A DNA stretch of 64,000 nucleotides from Drosophila persimilis (lineage: Eukaryota; Arthropoda; Insecta; Diptera; Drosophilidae). The stretch is taken from positions 1,178,001 through 1,242,000 of the forward strand of contig NW_020825343.1 in assembly GCF_003286085.1 (NCBI RefSeq). Reading direction: 5' to 3'. Below are positions 1 to 13,162 of the stretch, one piece after another. The notes beneath the pieces are model-generated. The model saw only the letters and a program-made list of their open reading frames with translations. It was not told the DNA's origin and made no database searches. How positions within the stretch are numbered: the stretch's first letter is position 1; every line of letters begins with the position of its first letter. The translations under genes and the position numbers were made by a program.

Positions 1-97
1 GAAAATGTGTTGCTTGTTTATGAAGCGAGAGGTTAGGTGGGTGGGTGGGTGGCTGGATGGTATTTCTGGTGCGGGGATGAATGGATGGCGGTTGGAC

Positions 98-111
98 GGG
101 GGGGGGGGGGG
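98..111. repeat. Poly-G tract, 14 nt
   Basis: An uninterrupted run of 14 G, followed by A and a further short G run. Such tracts are rare in fly DNA and are prone to assembly length error. Confidence 0.9.
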
Positions 112-232
112 AGGGGGGAGGTGTGAGGGGCATACCCCAAATCCAACTTAAGCTATGCGGGGGGTCGACGTCGACGTCCAAGGGCAAACGCATGTGCAAA
201 CGCATGAAATTTCATTGCTTGATTGTCCCACA

Positions 233-260
233 AACACACACACACACACACACACACACA
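233..260. repeat. (AC)n microsatellite
   Basis: About 14 uninterrupted AC dinucleotides. Confidence 0.9.
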
Positions 261-2000
261 GACGCACTCGCACAGCCATGGCTGTATGCCTGTGTGCGTG
301 TGTATCTATGTGTGGCTACATAATTTTGCGCTTGAATTCATCTCTGAGCCGTGCCACGCTTAGAGAAGGGCCTGAGGTGAGGAGGAGCGACCCAGATGCC
401 TCCAGAGAGACCTCCAGAGAACCGCCTGCATTCGTTAGTGAAAGCAAATACCAAGGCAACCCTCACCTCACACCCCCCGCCATCCGCTAGAATCATGGCC
501 CAAGGCCTAGGGATGGGTGTGGAGACGGAGACGGAGACGGAGACCCACTCACTTGAACCACTCTAATCCAAGGTGCCTGCATTTACAATATTTTGTTTAC
601 TTGGCCAAGGAATTACAGCTAAGTCGGGCAGTTTGTCATACTGAAGTATGGCCAGAGAAAGGTGACAAGGATATGCCACCTCCTAGTATAATGCGGAGAT
701 TAGTTAGAGACACGCCTAATGGAGGGCTAGTCTATTGAGGGGGATTTCCCTATTGATCATAAAGCGAATGATCTCAAGAGAACGACAAACTCGCTTAAAA
801 TAAAATTCTGAATGGAATGGACCAAATGGAAGCATCCTTCTCTCTACACTAAATAAGAAACCGATAGAATAAGGCATACGATAAGCCACCTATGTCCTGG
901 CCATAGATCTTTAGCCATTTCAAACACTTACCATTGTTGAGGGCAATTGTAGGACATCAGGCGAGGCTGGATAGGGCCAGGACCAGGACCAGCACCAGAA
1001 GCAAGAGCAGGGAGCTGGGGAACTCATATCCCCGAGGAGAATCCCCCAGGACGAACCCTCCCTAGACGTGGTGGTGGCGTATGCGTGATTTTTTCTTCAC
1101 TCGCTGCTATGCTAATTCAATTTTGTTTGCCCTGTCTACACGCAATGTAATGAGAAGCACAAACAGTGTAGAGGAAAAAGATAATGATGGCGATGATGAT
1201 GTGTTCACAATTCCCACCCTGGAGCGGAGCAGAGCGGAGCGGAGCGGACCGGCATGGCCACGTGGCAGGAGTCTGGGACTGGATCTGCCCCCGACCATCC
1301 GACCATCCAACGTCACGTGCTGGTGGGGCGGGCACCGGGTCGGTCCTTCGTTTGGGCATCTGCCGTACATCATTTTTTACACACAAATGCATATTTATTT
1401 TTAATTAAAAACTTATTAAAAACTAGTTAAGCATCAACTGCAGCATTTTTAATTACTTTCGACAAAAGCTCGACCTCTCTCGCTCGCCAACGCTCCCCCC
1501 CTCCCCCCTCTCGCCGCCAGTTCGCTCTTTTTGCATTCTCATCAATGCAAAAGACGTTTGCATAAAGCTCTTCAAATTGAGAGCGCCCAGAGGGAGGACC
1601 TCGACGGCCAGGAACTTACTAGTTACCCCTTGGCCAAAACCGCCGATCGGCACGGCACAGTGGTTTCAACTGAAATGCGAATTGGGGGGAAATTTGCGTG
1701 GAGATCCCGGCTTTCCCAGAGGCTACGCAGCTCTCTACCAATTTCCTTTTGAAGAACTTACCCATATTCTGTATTGGAACTTCATTTGCTCCTCTTTACC
1801 AACTTTTCCACACACAAACTTTCACTCATTTCCCTTAACCAAAAAATTCTTTACATCACGGATTTTCGCAGAATGCAATTCCGTCCTCGCTGCTTTTTCG
1901 CAATGAACTTTTGTCCACTGTGACCCGAGGGGTCCTGGACGGGACGAGACGGGACAGGACTCTGACCCTATTGACTCATCGTTGATGGCTCGTCCGGCGG

Positions 2001-2019
2001 CTGCTGCTGCTGCTGCTGC
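2001..2019. repeat. (CTG)6 trinucleotide repeat
   Basis: Six CTG units, with further CTG-like triplets up to position 2039. The repeat is not inside any supported reading frame. Confidence 0.85.
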
Positions 2020-2187
2020 AGCTACGGCTTCTGCTGCATAGATTTCAATAGTCCAACATTTGCCTTTGGGTGGCGTTGCGTCATCAGTTCCCTTACCCCT
2101 CTATATCCACCCCTCTGGCCGACCGAAATTTGCATTGCTGATATTGAAAGTTTTTTGTTGTCGGTGCGCACTTTTCTCTACCATTTT

Positions 2188-2217
2188 TGTTGTTGTTGTT
2201 GCTGTTGTTGTTGTTGT
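2188..2217. repeat. (GTT)n repeat
   Basis: A TTG/GTT trinucleotide run with one GCT interruption. Confidence 0.85.
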
Positions 2218-5200
2218 CTATGATTTATGTTGGTCCGTTGTGTGTGGGGGCGTGGCACGTCTGTGCATGTTCTGCGGTTGCGTTTTTAAGGCTGACGAGC
2301 AGAATCCTCCCTAAAACCTCGTCTGTTCCGCGCCCCGTCCCGCCTCGACCCCTCTTTGCAATTGGAATTCAAAGTCCTTTTTGGTTTGGCAATTCTGTAA
2401 GCGAAATTGCCGCTGTCTCGTTTTTCTGCGTTTTCATTTTCATCGTCTCGTTTTTCTTCTTTTTTTTTATCCTGCGCAGTTATTAGAAGAAAATGCCTTC
2501 CACTTTTTCCCGCTAGTACCACCGAGAGTGTGGGTAAGGGGGTGGGTGGAGGTGGGTCACAGTTGGCCAGCCAGGCTTCAGCTTTTTTTTCTCCTGCCTG
2601 ATGAGGGTTCCTCTGCTGGTTCCCCTTCTGGGGTTGAGCTTCTTTCAATTTTCGTTGGAGTTTTTTGCGAAGGGTTAACAGGGTTGACATCTTGCGCTGG
2701 AAATTCCGGTTTCCGCTGCAGTTTTCTTTGAACGGGACATGAATTTCGGTCCTCGTTTCTTTTAGAGCCAGCCAGACCTTTGTTGCCCCTCTGGGACCAT
2801 ATTTCGGACTCGCTTTGTGGCCATTTTCGATGGCAAAAGCTTTTCAAGAGCTATAGAAATCGGTTTTCAGATGACCCATTGACCAAAAACCTACTGCTAC
2901 GCTTCTTGCCAAAGCCCCTACAAAATCTCAAAGATGATCTCAAAGATGAAAACCCATTCCCATTGGATATATACAGCCATAGCCATAGCCATAGCCATGT
3001 TGGTAAGCTTACATTTGTGGCCACAATTTATCTTCTAATTCCCCCTTGTATGGCTTATAATAATCCCCCCCGCTTGTCTGGGCCTTCTTTCACTCGTACT
3101 GTCCTAATTCCATTTGTCAGAGCTGAAATATTTATGTATCTGGCAATTCAAATGGCTATAAATCAAGCACTTAAAGCAAATGTCAGCCACTCACCCGAAA
3201 ATAAGTTTTGGGTTTTGGTCTTTCACAAATTATTCAGTTTCTTCGATTTGGTTCGGCTATGATTTTTCTCCTATAGGCATATTTCTATATCGAAATTGTA
3301 CACAAACTTTGAACTGTCCCCCCCACCCACATATGCAATATTCATACATATATATGTATATACATTTACATATAATCGCACTTGTGATGCCATTTGCTGA
3401 TTTCACAGTTGAAGTGCTGCTCGAAAGCTGGCTGGAAATTAAATGGCAAAGTCAAAAGAGAGAACAAAGTTTTTCCGCACACATATTTTGGCCAACAAAC
3501 AGCTGACACTGACTCTTCTACCTCCCTTACAGCCCCTGTCTCTCTTGCACCCTTTTGGTCCAGTTTTTCTTGTTATTTTTTATGTGCCTTTGCCTTTGCC
3601 GACGCCGACGCCAACGCCAACGCCGACCGCCCGGCCTGGCTCTGAAGAGTCCTGAACAACAGGACAACAAAAAGCGAAAGCTCGCACATAACTCGTCCTA
3701 CTATCTCTCTCTTTATCTATTTCCCTCTCTTTCTCCATGTGTGTGTGTTGTCCTGTTTCTGCTGTCTGTCTGCCTGTCTGTCGTTATGTTATAAAAAAGG
3801 TTTGTGCTACATTTACATTATGGCGCTCCAGCGACAATAACAAAAACAAACGGCATAATCTACAAGAATAATTGAAGAGATCCGCATGAAAAAACGAATA
3901 GCAGATACACTTTCTAAGATGTAATCCACTATCTCCCAGGGAAGAAATGACACAGCCTACACTCGTAGACCCTAAAACCTAAGGGAAGTATACAGATGAA
4001 CATATACATTCTTTCTTTTACGATTCATACAATATCAAAGGACCCTACAACATAATGGAACCCCTAAAAGAGTCCACTTTGTAAAATCTTGAGATAAACC
4101 ACAATTCATGATTTTAAGACAGTAATTTTTGCCTGCCAGCTTTTAGAGCCAAAAAAAGAAGGACCTGAACTGATCGGGGTCACCAGACACACAAACACCA
4201 ATATCAGATTATTCCTCTAAGACAAAACTCTCATCCTGGGCATCATTTATCCTTATGTACAGCTCATTACACAGCTAATATACCCCACAATCCCTGTAGA
4301 GCAGCAACAACAAATAGTCGCCTTTGGCTTGGCAGTCATCTCCGTTCAGTGTGGCACACACCCTTCACACCTTTTGGTGCCCTTCCTCTAGGCCTCATTC
4401 CTTTCTTCGTAATTTTTTTTTGGCGGGCATTACAAAACTTTTGCCTCGTTTCGGTCTGTCTGTATGTCCCACTCTCTGTGTGTGTGTGTGTGTGTCTGTG
4501 GCAGGAGTGCGCTTGTGGCAGGCTCAGGGATCGCAGACATACATAATTGAATGCTTGAAAAAGGCAGGCCGACAACAAGAACAACAGGCTGGCAGGCAGG
4601 CATTCAGGCCTTCTAACATCCTGGCCTGTCCCGGCCCCATGTCTGACTGTGTTCAGGACTCCACTTGGTCGTTGGTGCTGGCTGCCTTTGGTGGTTGCTG
4701 GTTACTGGGTGCTGTGGGATGGGTGTTTGGTGGTGCATTGCTTTGGGCCAAAACAAGGAATGTTACAATTATGTTCTCTTCACACTTTTCAGCAATTTAT
4801 GTTTGGTATGTGAATGTTGGCCCCGAACCCCCTCTCCATCGCTTAGCCACAGCTTGACACTAGAAACTGGGCCCACAATAATAATAAGGACAACAGCAAC
4901 AACTACATACAGCAAAGGATCCTGCTTAGTTGCCCTTCTTGGGGCCGGAGTCGGAGTGCCGGGCTGTCGGAGGTCTGTGTGTGGCCTTTTGGGCCATTTG
5001 CAATTATATTTTTCCCTCTGGTTAGTTATTGTATTTATGTCGCTTAAAAAGCCTTGCAACTTTTGGCCATGATTTATGCCTTTGGAATTGGATTTTCTCT
5101 CTGTCTCTAGGCCCCCCTCTCTCTCTCTGTCTTCCCCTGCCCCTGCCCTTGTCCCAGTCTCTTTCTCGTTTTCTCTGGCTGAGTTTATTTTTGACTGTTT

Positions 5201-7822
5201 TGCCGGCCTCATTTTTGTTCTTTCGGGGCTCGTTCTCGCGCTGCCAGAGCCGGCGTCAACAATAATTCATGACAAGAACACAAGTGGCAACAGTTTGTCA
5301 GTGAGTCGAGTCGTGGGTGCAGCTTAAAGCGGCAGCGTAACCCTCGAAAATTGCTGTTAAATAACAGTTTGTTTCTATATGCTTCAAAATGTGCCAAATG
5401 TCACACCTGCAAGAGGTAGAAAGCAATCCCTCTGTCAAACCAAAGGATTATCCTCAAAAGACCTTTAAGAGCAATTCCTCTCAGGATTATAGACGAAGAC
5501 ACAAGAAGGGGTTGAGGGTTGAGAGAGCATCCAGCTTCGGTCTGCTGCTCTTCTAAAAGCTAGAGAGCTACGTTATGTCAACGGTTTTTGGCTTACGTTA
5601 CGCATACGTATCAGTTGTCCCCATTTTGGCCATAGCAATGGGATCAGGGGAGAGTATGGAACGTCGTCTGGCCGGGTGGTAGACCAAGACCACCCCCGCC
5701 GATGCTCGCCCGACTGCACTGAAACACACAATGGAGTTATTCCAACGGAAAAACACATGCACTTCCGTCGATGTTGACAACGGCAGGCGGGGCAGCTAGG
5801 GAATGGCAACGGCGCAGCTTCGGCAACGGGGGAAACCGGGGGCAACTATGGGGAAGGAGACCGTGTGGAGGAGGCAGCCAGAGAACGATGCCAGCGGGCA
5901 TCAGCAGCCGGCCTCGTCGCCCCTGCCGGAGATGGCTGAAAGGTGGAGACGTGGACGATAGCGTTGGCAGCAGAGGACAGAATGGAGCACCTACGGCCAG
6001 GCGATAATTGAGGCATGTTAAGCGGTAAGGGAAAGTCAGACCCCAGGCAGTGCTTTCATATTGAATGATATGAAAATATGTACCCAAAATGAACCATTTA
6101 ATGGGAGATATTTGTGCTCCTTCCTCTTCATTTAAGCTGAAAAATGTAAGGAAGATACCAGATATATTAATTGTTCCGCACATGATCCTTAAGTCGTTTA
6201 TCGAGTTCCTTTCAATCTGGGAGCACAGCTTTGCTTCAAATTTAATACACCAATCATTGGGAGTGCTGGAATTTCCTGGAATCCCCCGGGAATGGATGGA
6301 CAGCTTACGATCAAAGTTGAAGCTCATTAGAGCGGTCGTTTCAGCCTCAACCAAAATCGGAACGCTAACACACTTTCATCACTCTGCCATACACATACTA
6401 CAAGCCCCTTAACGTGGCAGAGGAGCGTGGCAACCTTCCAACCTTCCTTCAGCGAAAGGCAACTCGTAAAATGCAAATAATGCAACCAGCAAACGTTGTG
6501 GAGCCGAGAGGAGAGGGGAACGACAGTTGGTTGCAGGATGAAGTGGTGGAGCAGGCAGGGTGGAGACGGTAGTGCCTCCATAGAGCGGTACGGGCAGGAT
6601 GACGGCGCCCAGACTATCGCAAACGATGCTAACTGACGATGGCAACTGGCAGTGACTGCCACAGCTTTTCTTTTTCACTTGGGCTTCTCTTCCTCTGTCT
6701 CCGCCTCTGCCACTGCCTCTGCCACTGCCACTACCTCTGTCCCTGGCAGTCCCTGCGATAGATTCTTCTTTTTAGTATTTCTAGTAGAAGTAGAAGATTT
6801 TTCATATTTTCTGGCTGCTGCAGCAGCTCCGCGCGACTCCAAAAATGAAACCGAGCATGCAAAACGAGGCAACGAAGAAGATGCAGTCGCTGGGCGAGCT
6901 ACAAAGCGGTGTGAAGGCATGCGGGGGGGTTACGAGTGTGAGTGCAGATTAATGGATGTTGATTTTACAAATTCAAATGGCAAAAATATGCAAGCAAGTG
7001 TAAGAGATGCCATGCACTGCGAGAAAATCCTCAAAGAAATCCGTAGTCCTTCGAAAATTAAGCAAAAACTTAAACGTTCAGCCTTCTCCCTATAATCGCA
7101 AAGATTGAACTGGTATGCAATGACATGAAAAGACTGCTTAAAGCTTATTATCTGTAAAATGTAAAATCTCACGTGACTGAGTTTCTCTTAGTGTAGCCGT
7201 CATCTGGGACAGTGGGATCCGATGCTCTAGTGTGACTGTGACTGCAGGAGCTTCCTTCCACTCGGGCTTTCAATTCCGATTCCAAATCCGAGTCCAACTG
7301 CTCCATCGCAGATCTCTCACTCTCGCTGTCCCACTCTTTCTCTCTCTATATCTCTTTCTCTCTCTCTCTTTCTACTGCGGACGGCGCATTGTTGTCGCAA
7401 ATGCGATAACTTAGCTACCAATATGCGTTGACTGCCAGCAGAGAGTGGGTGGGAGAGGGAGAGAACAGCAGTTGGGATGAGCGTATAACTCAATGCAAAG
7501 AGCAGAGGGAGGGCATGTGTGGGTGTGTGTGAGTGTGTGGGCGAGCAGCAGCAGCGACAGCAGCAGCAGCATATGCACGGCTGCATTTGTCAGCGAAGCA
7601 CAAAAATGAGACAAAGTGACGCAGGCTGCCGGGCTCCTATCTCTCTCTCTCACTCTCTCTCACTGTCTCCTCCGCCACTCCGGCAGTGCCTGTAACTTGA
7701 GCATAGAAATAAATGCGCATTTATGGCTGGCAATTCAAAAGTCTTTAAGATTTTCACATTCCATGCATTGTGTGTCTGCCAGGGACGGAAATCGGACGGA
7801 GCCCAAGTCATTTTTTTATTTG

Positions 7823-7864
7823 CTATACCCTCTAGAGTGTAAATAATGAGGGGTATGCTCATAG
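7823..7864. mobile_element. Short TATACCC...GGGTAT inverted fragment
   Basis: The sequence GCTATACCCTC at about 7826 is answered by GAGGGGTATG at about 7848, making a compact inverted repeat with an AT-rich centre. The TATACCC motif with a nearby AGAGTGTAAA resembles the conserved core of INE-1/DINE-1-type Helitron relics in Drosophila. This rests on motif resemblance only, so confidence is low. Confidence 0.25.
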
Positions 7865-8401
7865 CACAAAAACTCAATCAAATTCCGTTATCGTAGAGCA
7901 CCAGCAGATCGGAGAGAAAGAGAGAGTACCAGAAATTAAGCGAGGGCCAGCTTGCGCTCACAGAAGAAAGATAGTGGAAAAAGGGAGATGTCAAAGCTCG
8001 AAACAAAGCTTTCGTGCGACTTACCTTGGATGTGGATGATTTTGAAGATAGGGAGAGCAGAAAAAAGCTCTGCTTGACTTAAGCTCTATTCTATTGCCTC
8101 TTGCGGCAATCACACTTTTTGGGAAATGTTTTTAATTTAATTTAAAAGTGCCAGATTATGCGGATCAAAACAAAAAGGTCCCTGTCAAAGTGTTTTAACA
8201 TGGTTCTCTCAGTGAGAGTCCCAGGTAATAAAGAGTCGATCAATTTTTAAGCTTAACCTCTTTGCTGCTGCTGGTGCTGCTGTTGGTGCTGCGTGCAGTG
8301 CACATAAATCGAAATCCGCACCTTCTCTGCCATTGTCAGGATACCAGAGGATACCAGAGGATGCCACTGCCTTTTCTTTAGCCTCTGGGTTGGGTTCCTT
8401 T

Positions 8402-8443
8402 GGAGCCGAAGCCGGAGCCGGAGCTGGTGCTGGAGCTGGAGCC
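8402..8443. repeat. Degenerate GGAGCC/GGAGCT hexamer repeat
   Basis: About seven hexamers of the type GGAGC(C/T), with GAAGCC and GGTGCT variants. Confidence 0.7.
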
Positions 8444-8680
8444 ACCGCAGTTGGTGGCTTTCCTTGGGTTTCTACCGACTTGCCTTGGCATGGCTTGGTT
8501 AGATAGCGATAGCGGCGGCAAGTGCCATGACTATGACTATGAGCGACATTGTGCGATATGATAGCGGGCGGACGCGCATTTTATTGTCGTTGTAAATCGT
8601 TGCCGTACGTTTCGGCATTAATAAAAGTTAGCAAATAACTTGACAGAGCGAGATGGAGCATGGCAGAGCGGAGGGGCGAC

Positions 8681-8700
8681 AGAGAGAGAGAGAGAGAGAG
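8681..8700. repeat. (AG)10 microsatellite
   Basis: Ten AG units. In Drosophila, GAGAG tracts can be bound by GAGA factor (established knowledge), but nothing else here marks a promoter. Confidence 0.9.
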
Positions 8701-9217
8701 CGGTATGGCAGGATGGCTCGAAGTGACGCTGCGACGTTGTCGTCGAGGGTTTCGGTTTCCATTTTTATTGTGCTCGTCATCAAGTTGATTGTTGATGACT
8801 GCCTCCAGCTGCCTGCCGTCCGAAGCCCCACCGTCCTCTGGGAGTATCTGTATCTGGGGGTATCCCGGGCACTCTGGGATATTCAAGGATATTCGTGCAA
8901 GAGGCACAATGAAATTGAGTAATTTGTTGGGTCAGGCGGTCAGCGTTGTGGTTTGCATAGCCAAACAGGTTTCCGTTGTGGCTGGCTCCTTCCTCAGTTC
9001 CTCCTCAGTTCCTTCCTCTCTCCTTACACCGGGCTTCACTTCTGATTGATGTCTATGTATGGGTTTGTAACCTGTCCGAGTGCTTTTTCCCAGAGAGGGA
9101 GTGCATTCGAATTGCACTTGAAGATGCTCAGGGAAATGGGAAGATGACGACTAGCGATGGACGATAGTTTTTCCAGAGTTGATTTGTAATACGCTCCCAT
9201 ATCGAATGACTACTGTG

Positions 9218-9262
9218 AACGGGAACGGGAATGGGAGTGGGAATGGGAACGGGAACGGGAAT
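9218..9262. repeat. GGGAAY hexamer repeat
   Basis: A tandem array of GGGAAC, GGGAAT and GGGAGT hexamers, about seven units. Confidence 0.85.
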
Positions 9263-9716
9263 CTCCCCGATAAGCCAGCACGCACAGACGCGTCTCTGCC
9301 TGTCAGCAACCTGAGGGTTCTAAATTACAAGTACACACACACCCACACACACACACACAAAGACAGTGAAAGGGAAGAGCGAGCTGAAACCCAGCGAGAG
9401 AGAGAGAATGGGAAAGAGCGGTGGGTGTCAAGAGAGTTGCCAGGTGAAGTCAGCAGCAAATAGATTAGGCAACGAATTGATGCATACCTGCCAGGCATGG
9501 GCGGAGAAAGGGGTGAAAGGAGAAAGCAGATGCAAGGAGTCTCTGAGGCCAGAGAGAGTTAAGAGTTGTGATAACCAAAAACCGCAAGAGGAAGACAAGA
9601 GGAGCAGCAGGAGCCGAGTTGGTAAAGAAGTTGCCTGAAGGAGCAAAAGTCACAGCCAGAGCTGCATATTGAGCAGAGCCTGATAAAAGGCTTTCGGCCC
9701 CCGCCCTGAAATTGGT

Positions 9717-9836
9717 TATTATACCCCGCTACCCAGTAGAGTAAAAGCATATACTGTGCCCCCGAAAGGATATGCAATAGAAGTATTACATTCTGTTGGT
9801 GGAAACACCTTCTGTAGCGGGTATCTTATAGTCGTA
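9717..9836. mobile_element. Short repeat element with TATACCC-type inverted ends
   Basis: The left end reads TTATTATACCCCGCTACC. The right end, CTGTAGCGGGTATCTTATAG, is its imperfect inverted copy. The left end is followed by AGTAGAGTAAAAG, which resembles the TATACCCGTTACTCGTAGAGTAAAAGGG-type core of Drosophila INE-1/DINE-1 Helitron relics. The element is about 120 bp and has no coding content. It is probably a decayed nonautonomous element. Confidence 0.45.
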
Positions 9837-10312
9837 TGATCCGCCATGGTATTCTTAGTTGTTTTAACTCTGCTTTTTGTTGGCATTTGGCAAGTTGCAA
9901 GTTTCTTGTGGCAAGCGCAGCCATGTAGATATGCAAGCACAAAGAACGAGCAGCAGCAAAAGATTAATAGAAGTCGAATTTCGGGCAAAAAATAACCCAA
10001 GTCCGTACACTTTAATGAACAGAGAGAGAGAGAGAGAGAGGGAAGGACGTGCAGGCGGGACGGGACTCTAGTCAGCTTAAAGCCTCAGCTTTTCAAATGG
10101 CATCTCGTTAGCGCTCAAGTGATTCAACAGAATGCTTAACATGCCTAATGTCATTTGACACAGCGCTCAAATTAATAGCCAGCCACTTTTCACCTGACCA
10201 ACCCAGAGCCACCATTCCCCACCCCTCTGGCGGTGTTTTTCGTACGCATTTCCACCACTCAAAATGAAAATGTTACATTTTCTTACCGCCGTTCTTTCAG
10301 CTAATCCGCAGC

Positions 10313-10334
10313 CCACACACACACACACACACAA
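10313..10334. repeat. (AC)n microsatellite
   Basis: About 11 AC units. Confidence 0.85.
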
Positions 10335-10371
10335 AGAAGAAAACAACAGTATAAGATTCGAGGGCCAAACG

Positions 10372-10779
10372 TTTTGATACCCTTGCCAATTAAGAAACCC
10401 CATTGGATTGGCATTAAATGTCTAGGGAATAAAGATTCAACTGAAATGCATCGATTAAACGAGATTCTTTAAAAGAATGTCTTGAATTTCTCCAGCTTTT
10501 TCCTTTTAATCCAACGATCTATCGCTGATTTCATAAATAAATTAAATATTTGCATAGTTAGATTAAATATATTTCACACAAAATTGAATGTGTTATATAC
10601 ATTTTAAAATGCTTTAAAATTTAAAATTAAAATGAAAAAATTCTTTTCAAGTGAATTTCATACTTTTTTTTTTACTTTAAAAACCTCATATTTCATTCAG
10701 ATATGGCTATGCAATTTTTCTCTAATATCTGATCAATTAAGTAATAGCTATAACTACCCTCTGTAAGGGTATCATAAGA
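10372..10779. mobile_element. Candidate AT-rich MITE with GATACCC termini
   Basis: TTTTGATACCCTTGCC at the left is matched in inverse orientation by CTGTAAGGGTATCATAA at the right, giving about 14 bp of near-perfect terminal inverted repeat. The roughly 380 bp between them is markedly AT-rich compared with the flanks and has no open frame of note. GATACCCTT...GGGTATC ends are typical of short repetitive elements in Drosophila intergenic DNA. I cannot name the family or see a clear target-site duplication. Confidence 0.45.
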
Positions 10780-13128
10780 AAGAAAAGAAAGAGAGTAAGT
10801 AAGAGGCACAGCTGAAGTACTGAGCGTTTACAACAGAGCCCTAACAATTCCCTGTAATAAATGGCCACGACTCGGTTCAGGAGTTGTTCGCCTCTCTCTG
10901 ATTTTTATGCGTTCCTCCTCCAGCAAGAGGGGGCAAGGGGGCCCCATCATATATAGAACTTGGCAATAAAATGTGAAATGCGAATGCCAAATGTAAGCGA
11001 CACACGAGTATATGTACACACATACATACATACGTGTATGTGTATGTGTATGTATATGTGCTGGAGAACTGGCCATTATGACTAATGGTTGACATTTAAC
11101 TTAATCTGCTTAAGATGATTATTGAAAATGAGTGCCACTTATGCCAAATGTTGCGTCATAAATATTCATGCACTCACAAAGAAGAAGAAGTAGGCGTGGG
11201 AGAGGCGAGAGGCAAGAGGCAAGAGGAGAAGCCGAGGGAAGGCAAGAAGAAGAGCCACACGAAGAGAAGGCATCGCGATGCCTTTTATAGGAGACGCCTT
11301 GGCTAATAGAAAGGCATAAAAACTTGCCAACATGATTTATACATAAATATACATAAATTCCCTACCCACCAACTACCCCGCTACCCCCCCCTCTACACTG
11401 TTATCAACATAATGCATATGCATGCCGCGTTTATATATATGTATGTATATATTTTTATACACCACCCCACAGCAAGAATACAACAACAATAACCACAACA
11501 AGAAAAAAACTCATTTCGAGTTTCGGTTTCATGTATGTGTGTGTGCAGTCGTGAGTGCGTGCGTGAGAGTGCGTCTGTGGCTGTGAGTGTTTGAGTCCAG
11601 AATTTGATTTATAGGAATTTGGCGTATATTTTACAATTTAGCGGCCATAATTCATTTTGTCGGTTTTGGCGATGCGATGCGTTGCGATGTGCTCTCCCTC
11701 TTTCAGAGTAGAGCATTAAGATATGCATATGCAGTTCGACATTTATAGGCGCTACAATGGGGATAATGCAGCTCAAGATTTGTGTGTGTGGGAAGAGGGG
11801 GTTTGGCAGGCTGTCGCCTGGGACGACAGGCGATGGGAAGAGACAGATCAAAGAGATTATTGGTATAATATATTGACCGAGAGGGGAATGTGATATTTAA
11901 AAAAATAAATTACATGTGTGGGGCAGAACATAAGTTGAAATTCAATATCGAATGGCTACCAGTTGATAATATACTTGGGAATGTATTCAGCATGAAATTG
12001 GCTTATAGTCAAATGGATTTCCTTTACTGAAATTCAATTAGAGCTCAACTGTTGCTCACTGCTTGGCTCATCTAGGATAACCGAACCTTGGCACCCTTCC
12101 ATGCTTTCCTCTCTCTCTCTCTCTCACTCCGTTCACACCACGCTCAAGCTCGCTCCAACGCTTAGGCCAACAGCTGTTTGTTGGAGGCTGTTCCCGGGTT
12201 CTTCTGACCATATTGCAATTGCCAGAGCCAGAGCCAGAGCCAGGGCCAAAAGGGCAGGGGCTAGGGCCAGGCTCGAGGGCGTAGATTTTGGGCCTGGCCT
12301 GCGGTTATGTTAATGAGCTTGCACACAATTAGCAGCTGCTGCTGATTCTGCTCCCGGCGCCCGGCTCCCGGCTCTCAGCTCACGGCTCCTGCTGCCATCA
12401 AAAAGGGACACACGGACACGGACACGGGGCAGAGCACTCCAGGGGAACTCCAAACCATTTCGATGTAGTGGCATTTGTGCTTGTCACTTCAATTATGGTA
12501 AATATTTAATGCAATCGAGGGGTGGCCAGAGAGGCTACCAGGAACTGGATGAATGTTGGACTGGGGGCCGGAGGGCGTGACCATATAATAATCAACGCAA
12601 AATCAGTTGCGCATTCTAATAAATAAATAAATAATCCTGGTCCGTGCTTTAATTACAGAGAGCGCAAAATTAAATTGAAAATAAAATGCCGCAGATTGTG
12701 TTGCGGACGGACATGGGATGGATATGGACATGGGCATGGGTTAAGGGATAAAGGATACCAGAGGATATATGTATGTATTAGGGTAAGTGACATTTTATGT
12801 TTAAAATATGTTTAGCGGATGCAATTATTGAATCCACTTTGAATATGAAATCAGCATTGGAAAGCCTGAAAACACTATTCAAAATATTTCCGCATCTACT
12901 TCAAAGGTAGTGAAATTATTCCAGCTTTCCAGAATCTAGGTAGCGATTCCTAAACAATTCCTAGAGCACATATTCACTCTGAACCATGCAATAGATTGAT
13001 TCATTCGTTTCACTGGGCATCCGTCGGTCGGTTCGGGGGGCACTTTCTTTTTTTTTCCCCAACACGATACTTTGATAAATTGCATTGGCAATTTGCATTT
13101 GAATATTTCAAACACGAATCTAAAAACC

Positions 13129-13130
<2 letters not shown>

Positions 13131-13158
<28 letters not shown>
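13131..13158. repeat. (CAGC)7 tetranucleotide repeat
   Basis: Seven CAGC units, followed by degenerate CAGT/CAGC copies to about 13185. Confidence 0.9.

Positions 13159-13162
<4 letters not shown>

Larger units (their letters stand above)
1..9716. other. Gene-free block rich in simple repeats
   Basis: No open frame here shows a recognisable domain, splice-joined exons or sensible start context. The longest (205 codons on the minus strand, 6354-5737) has random-looking composition. The block holds many microsatellites: poly-G at 98-111, AC at 233-260, CTG at 2001-2019, GTT at 2188-2217, GCCATA-type at 2973-2998, GA at 8681-8700, GGGAAC/GGGAAT at 9218-9262, and CA at about 9333-9360. It is probably intergenic or intronic regulatory DNA. 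Confidence 0.6.

Noticed and set aside
5737-6354. 205-codon minus-strand frame
   Set aside because: No recognisable domain, random-looking composition with a Pro/Arg-rich end, and no promoter or splice signals.
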